Below, in pieces: positions 5,835 to 14,045 of a stretch of DNA of 14,693 bases; position 1 is the first letter of the stretch; each line of letters starts with the position of its first letter. Position numbers and translations under genes: made by a program. The notes below the pieces were generated by a model. It saw nothing but the letters and a program-made list of their open reading frames with translations, was not told the DNA's origin and did no database searches. The stretch comes from Isohypsibius dastychi (Eukaryota > Tardigrada > Eutardigrada > Parachela > Isohypsibiidae): NCBI GenBank assembly GCA_034696485.1, contig JAQIWT010000832.1, positions 1 to 14,693 on the forward strand. Direction: 5' to 3'.

Positions 5835-8621
5835 ATGGCTAATTCAGCGTTAGGTTTGTCCTTGATCGCCTTATTCGCGCAAAGCATAGGTACGAATATA
5901 ACGTGGATTTCTGAGGATTCCGGGACCGGATGTGACTTTACAACTGACGAATATGCAAGGAGGAAGGTTTCTGCGGACGAATGCCGGTCTGCTTGCACAG
6001 AGTTTCCAAGCTGCACGCACTATTCGTGGACTACTTTCGAAGTGGGCACTTGTTTTCTCAGGAAAGGGAATATTACTAAGGATGAGGCCGTACCGAATGG
6101 AAGCCCACGTTCAATTTGTGGAATTGTTAATACAACATCTGTAGATTCCAACTATACGGGGACGGTGCTCGACCGGATGGCACCGGTACTTGCAGTGAAT
6201 TCTGCAAAACCCAGCATGAAACGTGAGAGCCTAGATTATAGTAGAGCTTTCGAATGTTGATCACCACATCTTGTAGATTCAAACTCTTTGAAGCCGACGC
6301 GTGACCTTGTGACACTGTCACCTGCGATGAATTCTGTGAAACTAAACACTAAAGGTCAGAGGGTAAACAAATGATAACCTTTGAATCTCAACCATGTTTT
6401 TATTCTGGTGTAGGAAAAGGAACGGTTATATTTCCAATAAAGGCATTGCCGGAAGAGGCAGGCTGGTTCACAATTACTGTTGGTCAACTCAAGCTCTTGT
6501 TCACCTCAAAACACGTCGCTTTGATGGGCAATGGAAGCGGAACATTCAAGGAACATGTGCAAAGAACTCCAATTGTCAGTCTGACTCATCCAAAAGCACC
6601 GCAATCTCTTATCTGGCTGTCCATCAAGTCCGTAGAACCTGCATTTATCAAAATCGGTACGGGCTATCAGATGAACGCAAATGTAATCTTCAGTTTCAAT
6701 TCAACCAGTCAGAAGGAAAATCAGCTGAACCCTTACATTGGCCAAGTAGAAGAGGTGGAACTCCAAAGTGGAATCGAGTTGAATGAAGTCCCCTCCGTCA
6801 GCCCCAATCCAATTTACTTTGACCCTCTGTCGTTTTACATTCTTCCCGAGAATCAAACAAGGGACCACTTAAGAGTGATTGACGGTTCGTTCTACTACCC
6901 TGATATCAGCGAGCTCCCTGTGGTGTCACAAAAACTGCTCCAAAAAGTCAAGCTGTTCACCATGACTCAAATGGAAATTGAAGCCGTCGAATTTTCCCTT
7001 GAAAACGAAGGTTGTGTTTTGAATGGAATTCTCAGTTCAAAAGGAAAAGGTAACCTCTCTGGGGATCCAAAGTCCAGCTACATTAGAGTGCCGATTCACA
7101 CAGCAATGGGAACTGCTCCCGGACAAGAGCTGGTAATGGAAATTTGGCCAAGGGGTCACTATAGTCCCGTTCATAATCATGGGAATGCAGCAGCGATAAT
7201 CAAAGTGATATCCGGTTCTCTAACATCACAGTGGTTCAATCCGTTATACGACGACTGCTCTGAGGCCCCAGAATCCATATTCCGGAACGAGACCTTTCAC
7301 GCTGGACAAATAACATGGATGACTTCCAAGTTGTACCAAACTCACAAATTGACCAACATGCGTCTCGACAAGGCTGCAATCACGGTGCAAGCATACGGTT
7401 ATGAACACGGTGGCGAGCAGTCCGATGTCTTTAAATATGTTTTACCGAACGACAGTCGCCTGCATAACTTTTACCCAGACACCGACATATGCTTCTTCAA
7501 ACTATTGAAAACTGCATTGGATGAACGGGCAAAAGGACATTGCCTAGGTACAAAAATGATCATATCATGAATTAGTGACTTTTACAAATTCCTCCTTCAA
7601 CAGAATATACAAGCACCCCGAAACAACCCTGGAAACTGGAAGCAACAACAAGAATGAGCCGTGAATCAGAAAGTACATCCATTATTACCAACCCTAGTTC
7701 GCCAATCAACCAACCAAGCTCGGCAACAACGCAACTACAAGGTGAGATGAACAATGCCGCTACTATAAATACGAATGAGCACCTAGATCGTTTCCGATGC
7801 AGGCGGTCTTGCGCTTATATCTTCCGCTCATTTTGACGATCTGAGAGTTGTATTGAATGCCGGCAGTGAAATCTGGAAAAAATCAGGAACAAGCAAAACT
7901 GATTGCGCCCGATTCTGCACAGGTCAATGCAGGTTGGTACAATTTGACGCAGATTCCGGTTTGTGCACGGGTTATGATGGAACTGAGAACATGAAGTTCG
8001 TCTTCCAAGAGGGTTTCTCGGTATTTGTGACAACGTCGAAAAATTCTTCGAGACTTCCCGGAATCATGTTCGCCGGAGAGGACATCAAATATGAACGTGA
8101 GACTTTGGGTCAGGCATTTCGGTCCAGCTGGACTGAAGAAAAGTGTCGAGATGTATGCTTCGTGCATCCTCATTGCGAAATCGCGTCATTCGAGACCACA
8201 GGAAGTGAATGTCGACTTCAAGGGTCACGGATAACCTCACTGCCAATTGTTGATAAAACCTTCGTTTCGTACGTGTTTTCATGGGAGCGTCAACCACGTC
8301 AGCCCGTGCAATCGACCACTCCCAGTTCCACGAAAATTCCGCCAGTTACAAGACCAATAACACGTAAGTAAATGATCAACAAGGTCAAGTTCTTAATTAG
8401 CTAACTCTTCTTGAATCAATTTTTGACCTGCACTGTTTTGATTTTCATTAGGTTCTACCACCCCGGTTAGTCCTTTCTCCGGTTCATTGGCGTCCGTAGC
8501 CTTCAAATTTGATGCAGGACCACCATCAAAGCCGCCCGACATGTTTGATGCAGATCGGGCAAATTCAGAAAATTCAAAACATACTGAACATATTTATTTG
8601 GGAGGACGCGATTTAGCGTGA
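5835..8621 (+). CDS. Predicted secreted PAN / thiol-dioxygenase (cupin) / PAN protein, five exons
   Basis: Model: exons 5835-6222, 6414-7547, 7604-7741, 7803-8363, 8452-8621 (TGA 8619-8621). The introns are 191, 56, 61 and 88 bp, all GT-AG and all phase 1, and the exons total 2391 nt = 796 residues plus stop. I chose the ATG at 5835 for its context (A at -3, G at +4) and the signal peptide MANSALGLSLIALFAQSIG; the ATG at 5784 would add 17 residues. Residues 33-95: PAN-like module, Cys 33/50/54/60/73/95. Residues ~131-225: unrecognised beta-rich segment, possibly Methyltransf_FA-like. Residues ~340-500: cysteine-dioxygenase-like cupin with EIWPRGHYSPVHNHG (His383, His385), third His440, Tyr457 and Arg354 in YIR. 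S/T-rich linker to ~553. Exon 4: two PAN-like cysteine modules (from Cys588). The known reaction of the family is thiol to sulfinate using Fe(II) and O2, normally in the cytosol. The extracellular location and the substrate are unknown. ATTAAA at 8836 is a weak poly(A) candidate. Confidence 0.7.
6135..6361 (+). repeat. ~95-bp tandem duplication across the exon 1 / intron 1 boundary
   Basis: Bases 6135-6228 (ACATCTGTAGATTCCAACT...GTGAATTCTGCAAAACCCA) are repeated imperfectly at 6266-6361 (ACATCTTGTAGATTCAAACT...ATGAATTCTGTGAAACTAAA). The donor AAAC|GTGAGA at 6223 corresponds to AAAG|GTCAGA in the second copy, which lies wholly in the predicted intron 1. Confidence 0.65.
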
Positions 8622-8745
8622 CTTGATAGAGGAGGTGGGAAGTGAAGTTTATTTAAGAATTTAAGACTGGCTTCAGAGGAAAAAGCTTAATCCAACCTAC
8701 ACCTCAAACCTCCACTTTTTGAACCCGCAAAATCGCGTCCACCCA
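8599..8745. repeat. Imperfect inverted repeat across the stop codon / 3' UTR
   Basis: TGGGAGGACGCGATTT (8599-8614) pairs with AAAATCGCGTCCACCCA (8729-8745) with one mismatch. A weaker continuation (GGAGGTGGGAAGTGAAG against the complement of 8694-8720) extends the arms to ~50 bp. The left arm contains the last coding codons of the dioxygenase gene. Confidence 0.6.
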
Positions 8746-8779
8746 ATTATGAACTAAGGTAGGTCAATCTGTCGTCAAT

Positions 8780-8872
8780 GTGACAGTTTTCCGGAGGCTT
8801 TTCTTCCACTGATCTTCAGTGTGGCCGCTATTTACATTAAACTTTCTTGGAGACTGGTAGATAGCGGTAAAC
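8780..8872 (+). repeat. Dispersed repeat, inverted relative to 4661-4746
   Basis: This is the plus-orientation partner of 4661-4746 (TGACAGTTTTCCGGAGGCTT ... GGAGACTGGTAGATAGCGGT). It lacks the 15-bp minisatellite that adjoins the other copy. The two copies bracket the dioxygenase gene. Confidence 0.8.
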
Positions 8873-10233
8873 TTCATTTGATTTCTTTTCCTGAAGTGAT
8901 CTTGGTAAATACTGAACCTAAAAATAGCAGCTATAGTTCAAGTGATCGGTTTCACAAGAATATGAGGTTCTAGCGAACGGAAGTTCGAAATATTGACTTG
9001 AAATTCGACCAAAACCCCAAGGTCATCAGCGAACAAATCGTCTCAGCTCCGTCAATTTCTGGTCGACAATGCTGATTTTAACGAATTACAGCTTGTTGGA
9101 TAGCCCTAAAATATTCCTGCATCTGAATAACTTTCTTTTCCTTGGGGGTGCAGTATTGATTTTGTAGTTCAATTCTACGAGGAGTTACTTTTGACTGGCA
9201 ACATATTAGAGGTCAACTTACTGCTATTCGGGAGGTAAAGAATGACTTGATGAAATTTCAGATGTTCTATAATCAATTTGGTATTTTGCGGAAGGTTTTA
9301 TCCAAGTAGCAACATATTGTTCTTTTCCTCTACGAGTAATGGCCTGGATATAACGGAAGGTTCAAAATCGAGGCTGTCCGTTCAACTCCTCTGTCAGGTT
9401 GAACTGACAAGAAAAAAAATCATGAAAAAGTAGAAAAAACATCACCGAGGTTAGAGCTATTGCTTTATGATTTTTCGCAGTTCTGAATTCTGAGATTATT
9501 TTCAAGTTCTTCTGCACACTATGTATGCGGGTCCATTCTGGACAAGGGTGACCCAGAAACCTAGACAAAAAGTCGTATCAACGGACTTGTTTCGAATGTA
9601 TGGTTGGTTATTGACTTCGATTCGTAATGCCGACGAAGGTTTTGCAAAAGGATTCGTAGTTTGAGATACTACGGCAACCCTCCGCAATATATCCCACGAG
9701 CATCTGGCCGGGGGACGCCCGAAGGTTTTCTGTGCGATTCCAAACCACCAGATGATAATGAGCAGCAGCTACAAACATAGAAGTAACTTGACTCTGAGTA
9801 CCAAATTACTAACTGACAACCTCATAAGACCGAAAAGCCTCCGTGAGACACACGAGTCGGTTGCATTAGCAATTCCAATAACAAATATCCAGAGAGAACA
9901 AATCTCCTTGGTTCCCGCCGTCATCTTCGTTTGAATAAACTGCAGTAAACTGTAGTCAACGATAATTTCCTACAATTCCTGTTTCTTTCCTATGTACAAT
10001 AGAAATGGAGTAATTAATTTGATATTCCAGCATTTTGAATTTCAATGCAAAAGAATGTATCGGCAAAAATTTAATAACCACGTAGGAGAACTAAAATAAA
10101 AAAACTAGCATGATAAGAGAAACTTTTTGTTTACTAAACAGTAGAGTAATGTTAGCAGTTAGCAGGATCTCGAAAAGATCTTTGAAAATTCATAATCATC
10201 ACATAGTTTGTAGCGAACGAGCTGTGGGAGTAG
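8873..10233. other. Long gene-poor spacer
   Basis: No frame here has a recognisable domain, start context or splice partners. Small frames at 9362-9687 (-) and 9752-9934 (+) look random. A short inverted pair (CATCTGG near 9701, CCAGATG near 9749) is the only structure noted. Confidence 0.5.
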
Positions 10234-10289
10234 TGTTGGCACCAGCCGGGCCGGGCCTTAAAAAAAGCCCGGCCCGGCTCGTGCCAACA
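10234..10289. repeat. GC-rich foldback hairpin (23-bp arms, 10-base loop)
   Basis: Left arm 10234-10256 (TGTTGGCAC, then AGCCGGGCCGGGC) pairs with 10267-10289 with a single mismatch, around the loop CTTAAAAAAA. The arms are far more GC-rich than their surroundings. AGT occurs at both outer edges (10232-10234, 10289-10291), possibly a 3-bp duplication. In a bacterium this would be read as a terminator, but here a small foldback insertion is likelier. Confidence 0.8.
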
Positions 10290-10445
10290 GTATGCTGGAG
10301 CACTAAACTTGCCCGTTTTCCATCATATTCGAATTCGATGAAACTGCCATCAAATTATGGTGTTGCACAAACATCAAATCTGACCGCTACGAGCGCCACG
10401 TGCGCTGCGAACAGTGTCGCACCACGAACAACATTAACCATATAG

Positions 10446-10838
10446 CTTTCCACGACTACACCAACCCCTACGACAGCTCCATGCCGAGAGTTGGTATGTC
10501 CTTCTGGAAACTGTATATGGAGAAGCTGGATGTGCGATGGAGACAAAGACTGTCCAGATGGCTCAGATGAAGTGATTTCAAACTGTGTCGCACTCGGTGT
10601 ACGAACAACAACCACACAACGACCTACGACAGCTCCATGCCAAGAGTTGACATGTCGTCCTTCTGGAAAGTGCATACGGAAAAGCTGGCTGTGCGATGGA
10701 GAAGACGACTGTCAAGATGGCGCAGATGAAGTGAGCTCTACCTGTCGCGCACACGGTGTCGATCCAGAACGATTCACAATGAACAATGTCAACAGTGCAA
10801 GCAATAATGTTGTTTCAGTAGTCGTTGAGGTGGGCTAA
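10446..10838 (+). CDS. Two LDL-receptor class A modules with Thr/Pro-rich linkers (partial or broken gene)
   Basis: The frame is open from 10446 to TAA at 10836-10838. LDLa 1 (about 10482-10592) has [30 protein letters not shown]...C. LDLa 2 (about 10638-10748) has [31 protein letters not shown]...C. Each has all six cysteines and the Ca2+-cage residues (W, D-G-D/E, D, D/E); module 2 has GADE instead of GSDE. The modules are joined by [12 protein letters not shown]-type linkers. LDLa modules bind ligands or partners outside the cell, but no signal peptide is in view. Upstream, in the same frame, a TAG (10443-10445) follows a sequence resembling the linker. It is either the last bases of an intron (ATATAG acceptor, phase 0) or a nonsense mutation. 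At the 3' end, splicing GAG|GTGGGC (10830) to TTTCAG (10864) would replace the stop with a hydrophobic tail. It could be a separate gene or a lost part of a multi-module gene like the neighbour. Confidence 0.6.
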   Translation, partial: LSTTTPTPTTAPCRELVCPSGNCIWRSWMCDGDKDCPDGSDEVISNCVALGVRTTTTQRPTTAPCQELTCRPSGKCIRKSWLCDGEDDCQDGADEVSSTCRAHGVDPERFTMNNVNSASNNVVSVVVEVG

Positions 10839-11022
10839 GTGTCATCGCTTGCTCTCGATTTCAGGCGAACAAGAATGAATTTCTGTTCTCCTTTATATTT
10901 TCCCTTGTAGCCGTAGGACTAAGTTTTTGTCCTCACTAGCCTATTGGGCTCTCTTACAAGATTGTCGCTCAAGAGCACCTCTATGAAAGCACTCAATGTA
11001 ATGAGATCCCTGAACGAGTTGA

Positions 11023-11250
11023 TCAGAAACAAAAACGAACAAATGTTATTGAAATGATTGACCAAATTCTACAGCTTTTGAAATAATCGTGTCGCGCTGC
11101 CAACTGAACAGCGAGTGTCTCATTAATCGAACTTTTTTTCAGAAATTTTTTTGAAGAACGACTTCTCCATAGAATAAAGATGTAGATAATCGGGCTTTGA
11201 AGAACTAGACTTGTATGGAAGATGAGGATGATTAGCGTGAAGGACTCCAT
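11023..11250 (-). CDS. Small ORF with signal-peptide-like start (doubtful)
   Basis: On the minus strand an ATG in good context (AAAATGG) at 11250 begins MESFTLIILIFHTSLVLQS, a plausible signal peptide or membrane segment. A second hydrophobic stretch (PIIYIFILW) and a basic patch follow, with the stop 75 codons later. No family, splice partner or poly(A) signal is recognised. It could be a first exon or chance. Confidence 0.22.
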   Translation of the reverse strand: MESFTLIILIFHTSLVLQSPIIYIFILWRSRSSKKFLKKSSINETLAVQLAARHDYFKSCRIWSIISITFVRFCF

Positions 11251-11307
11251 TTTGGCTAGTTGAATATGGTATTGGTCGATTTAGTCGATTATATACAAAG
11301 ATGTCGA

Positions 11308-11633
11308 TTATATATTATATACTCGTACAAAGCGCTCAGAAAGGTCATCAAAATCGACCAGATGACGAATGGTTTTCTGAGTTGCTTTACACCACGTAAG
11401 GATTCGTAGTAAGGGAGAAGAACAGAGATTCGAAGGTAGGTCAGGAACCATGTTGGAGTCAAACTTTTCTGGTTTAATGAAACATATCCGGTCATGATGG
11501 TTGTCCGGTTTAATGTCGAGGTTAAAAGTAACCATTAGTTCTATTAGAACAGAGAGCAGCTTGGCTCTTGGCGACAATCGATTGATCAGCGGTACTGTAA
11601 CGACACTTGCGTTGTAGAACTCAAGGGTTAGTT
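11308..11633 (-). CDS. Possible terminal exon, unknown
   Basis: On the minus strand the frame is open from an acceptor-like CATCCGCAG (AG at 11635-11634) to a stop at 11308, about 108 residues: ELTLEFYNASVVTVPLINRL, later LVDFDDLSERF. The peptide NLDIKPDN recalls a kinase catalytic loop, but the flanks do not fit one (no DFG spaced correctly, no helix alphaE before it). No AATAAA is seen downstream. Low confidence. Confidence 0.22.
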
Positions 11634-11716
11634 CTGCGGATGAGTTCTAAATCAACCTTAATGCGTACCACTCGCAGCTGCCAGTAATGGAGATTCTCCG
11701 GGGAAATTAACTGGCA

Positions 11717-12423
11717 CTAGACCGTTCTTTCGACACCTTCAGTCGGAGCAAGAATTCGAAAGGTCACGGCAAGTGCAGTTTCTTTCACCCGCGATAGCAC
11801 GTTTATTTGCAGTTGTGGTGAACGAAGAGACAAATACAGCAAATAAGGGAACAAACATAGAAGGGAGAGTTGGGCGGACAAAATCGGAAGGGCTTGCTTG
11901 CCGGAGCGCTGCAAGTTCTTCAAGATTAACAAAAGTGGGGTTGAGCGAGTTGATCGAGGACGAAGGTCAGTATGGACGAAATTCCTGGAATGCAGATAGA
12001 CTAGCCCACAGAGGATCTGTTTGCCGAATTCAGTTGTTTCGTTTTCTGAAAGATCATGGTCCTCCACGATCTGCATGAGGTTACCTGAAACATTCATGTA
12101 CGGTCACTGAGAATTCCGAGGAACTGGGAGGAAAGGAACTACAGAGTACCTGAACAAAACTCCATGAGTACTTTTGCAGTGCAGTCGCTCTGCTCTTCCC
12201 ATGATTGCCATCCAAGATATCGTACGAGATTTGGATGATCTAGTTTCAGCAGTTTATCCAGTCTGTCTTTCAACATCTCGCTCTTCGAGCCAGTTGGAGG
12301 GTTCCAGTATCTCAAAGCCAGCAGTGGATCCTTGTCCAAATAACCATCCGAAAATGCCAGATGAACTTCTGCGAATGTGCCTTTACCAAGTGAATTTTCA
12401 TGTTGCACTTGATGGAAGATTGA
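11717..12423 (-). pseudogene. Protein kinase domain, N-lobe and catalytic loop only (degenerate or truncated)
   Basis: Two minus-strand exons join well: 12423-12150 and 12084 onward, with a 65-bp GT-AG phase 1 intron (CAG|GTACTC ... TTTCAG|GT). The first carries the glycine loop LGKGTFAEV, a beta3 strand LLALRYW where the ATP-binding Lys is Arg, and LDHPNLVRYLGW then KVLMEFCSGN (hinge). The second gives alphaE QILCGLVYLHSRNFVH and the catalytic loop HTDLRP (HRDLKP in active kinases: Arg to Thr and Lys to Arg, Asp kept). After this, no DFG, APE or C-lobe is found in any frame. The reading frame simply runs to a stop at 11717, and a minus-strand AATAAA lies at 11807-11802, before that stop. It is therefore a pseudokinase fragment or pseudogene of the STE/MAP3K-like type (inference). 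The upstream boundary (acceptor CCAACAG at 12424) is tentative; a TGA lies just beyond. Confidence 0.6.
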
Positions 12424-12603
12424 CTGTTGGTTCTCAGAAACTCAACCCTGGAGTTCTGGAAGAGTATTCACTACTCGTCAATTCTCGGCGGGTGAGATTT
12501 CTGCAAAATCGTTGTCAATTGGTTCTTTATGTCTAACGAAATTCGCGGAGTCTTTACTTCAAGCACGACCGTGTGCGCATTGGTGAAGAAGCATTGCACC
12601 GTG
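12424..12603. other. Spacer between the kinase fragment and the minisatellite
   Basis: No coding signal is recognised. A minus-strand ATTTTGCAG acceptor-like site near 12510 could belong to the kinase gene, but the frame beyond it is closed. Confidence 0.35.
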
Positions 12604-13200
12604 GAGATCGCAATATCGCTAGCTGTAAAGAATTCCTTAATAAATCAGGCAGATCGCTAGATTGCTGCGCTCGCGGCACAGATATTTCTTCTCAAACCGA
12701 GCAGATCGCTAGATCGCTTGCTCTGCAAAAGTTTATTCCCAAAACGAGCAGATTGCCAGATCGCTAGATCGCCTGCTGTACAGAATTTCTTTTCTCGAAC
12801 TGTGCAGATCGCTAGATCGTTAAATCGCTTGCTGTACAGAAATTTTCTCTTTCGATCTGAGCAGATCGCTAGATCGCTTGCTGTAAAGATCGCTTGTTGC
12901 ACAAGCCTTTCTTTTCAAGTCGAGCAGATCGCTAGATCGCTAGATCGCTTGTTCCACAGGCATTTCTTTTTCAAGTCAAGCAGATCGCTAGATCGCTTGT
13001 TGCATAGGCATTTCTTTCAAGTCGAGCAGATCGCTAGATCGCTAGATCGCTTGTTGCACCTGCTTTTTTTTCAAATTGAGCAGATCGCTAGATCGCTTGT
13101 TGCACAGGCATTTCTTTTTCAGGTCGAGCAGATCGCTGGATCGCTAGATTGCTTGTTGCATAGGCATTTCTTTTTCAGGTCGAGCAGATCGCTAGATCTC
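12604..13200 (+). repeat. Minisatellite, ~10-11 units of 46-57 bp with an inner GATCGCTA 8-bp repeat
   Basis: Each unit starts GAGCAGATCGCTAGATCGCT and ends with a T-rich arm like TTGTTGCACAGGCATTTCTT. Starts lie near 12648, 12699, 12746, 12803, 12859, 12921, 12978, 13024, 13078, 13125 and 13181. Unit length alternates mainly between ~46 and ~54-57 bp because the 8-bp word GATCGCTA is present two or three times. The long plus-strand frame across it (12718-13233, I-A-R-S-L-rich) is open through several phases of the repeat, and I do not call it a gene. Confidence 0.85.
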
Positions 13201-13204
13201 TCCA

Positions 13205-13255
13205 TTCAGCCGAACAATTACAGGCTTACATAACCGGGCTTACATGACCAGGCTC
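13205..13255 (+). repeat. Short ~14-bp tandem repeat (GGCTTACATGACC)
   Basis: Three to four copies of GGCTTACATGACC/GGCTCACATGACC follow the larger minisatellite directly. Confidence 0.7.
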
Positions 13256-14000
13256 ACATGACCGGAGCCATACGGCCCCATATAAATTTATTTACAAGGG
13301 GGGAACCTTTATATCGTGAACACCACCCAAACGTGAACAGTGAACCCTTTGTTTCTGACGGGCCATCAAAATTCCACCTGTGAACGTGAACACTCACTGT
13401 TTCCAAGAAACAAAATCATTCTAAAACAGCTCAAAAACTGATCTAAACCGTGTTCATTATATTGGGTATAAAATGCCCGCTACAGTAGCGGCGCTACTCT
13501 GAAGCCTGAACTCGATACACACGAGCAGCAGATTTCCAACATTGACCTCCACTCGAGATGTGCAGGATGCCATTTCCGCAATTGAAATCTACTGCTACAT
13601 TACCAATTCTACGAATCTAGCGTTTTGTTTTGAGATGCGTTCTAAATTTGTGCGTGAAGCAGCGGCTTTGAAGCACCATAAGGTCAAACGTATGGTACAA
13701 CCGACAATGGATCTTTTTTCAGCGAGAAATAAAGCTGTCCCCCTTGTATTATTTTGGACCCCCAATTCGAAAAATTTCAGCCTCCTTTGGGGTCCCACCT
13801 GTGAAACTTGACTCCCTGCGAATTGCGAACGCTTTTTTCCTAACGGACAGGTGTTAACAGGGAATACTGTATCGTAGAATATATTATTTGTATTGCTCTT
13901 GTCAAAAGAGCTGCTATTCAGCAAGTAAGTCAAGTGACTGGATACTTTCCTAGCAGTTAAATTCTTCGTTCTGTATAATTTACGCGTCAAACGATTTAAC
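13256..14000. other. Spacer with GTGAAC repeats, a TATA-like box and uncertain ORFs
   Basis: GTGAACAC/GTGAACAGTGAA words recur at 13316-13405. TATAAAA at 13468 is followed by a small palindrome CGCTACAGTAGCG. A plus-strand frame at 13542-13811 and a minus-strand frame over 13595-14158 have no domain that I can name. The latter overlaps the 3' end of the gene below in a different frame and is a shadow at least in part. Confidence 0.4.
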
Positions 14001-14006
14001 TTTATT
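14001..14006 (-). terminator. Polyadenylation signal AATAAA (minus strand)
   Basis: TTTATT on the plus strand is AATAAA on the minus strand, 40 bases after the TAA at 14048-14046. It supports the three-exon minus-strand gene. Confidence 0.6.
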
Positions 14007-14045
14007 GTTTTGCACAAAGCCATCAAATGAATATCGATGTAAAAT

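Noticed and set aside
6394-6786. Plus-strand frame overlapping the dioxygenase exon 2
   Set aside because: It is a +1-frame shadow inside a well-supported exon.
9362-9934. Three short frames in the long spacer
   Set aside because: There is no start context, splice partner or similarity that I can name.
10234-10289. Hairpin plus A/T run resembling a Rho-independent terminator
   Set aside because: The window is eukaryotic; the A run is in the loop, not a T run after the stem.
12657-13233. A 171-codon plus frame and an 81-codon minus frame in the GATC minisatellite
   Set aside because: Unit lengths are not multiples of three and the frame passes through different phases of the same repeat, so openness is due to lack of stop words in the unit.
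13542-13811. Plus-strand frame containing KVKRMVQPTMDLF, faintly like the N-terminus of a hAT/BED-type transposase, downstream of TATAAAA at 13468
   Set aside because: The likeness is a few residues only; no zinc-finger cysteines or catalytic block is present and the first ATG after the TATA box is in another frame with a quick stop.
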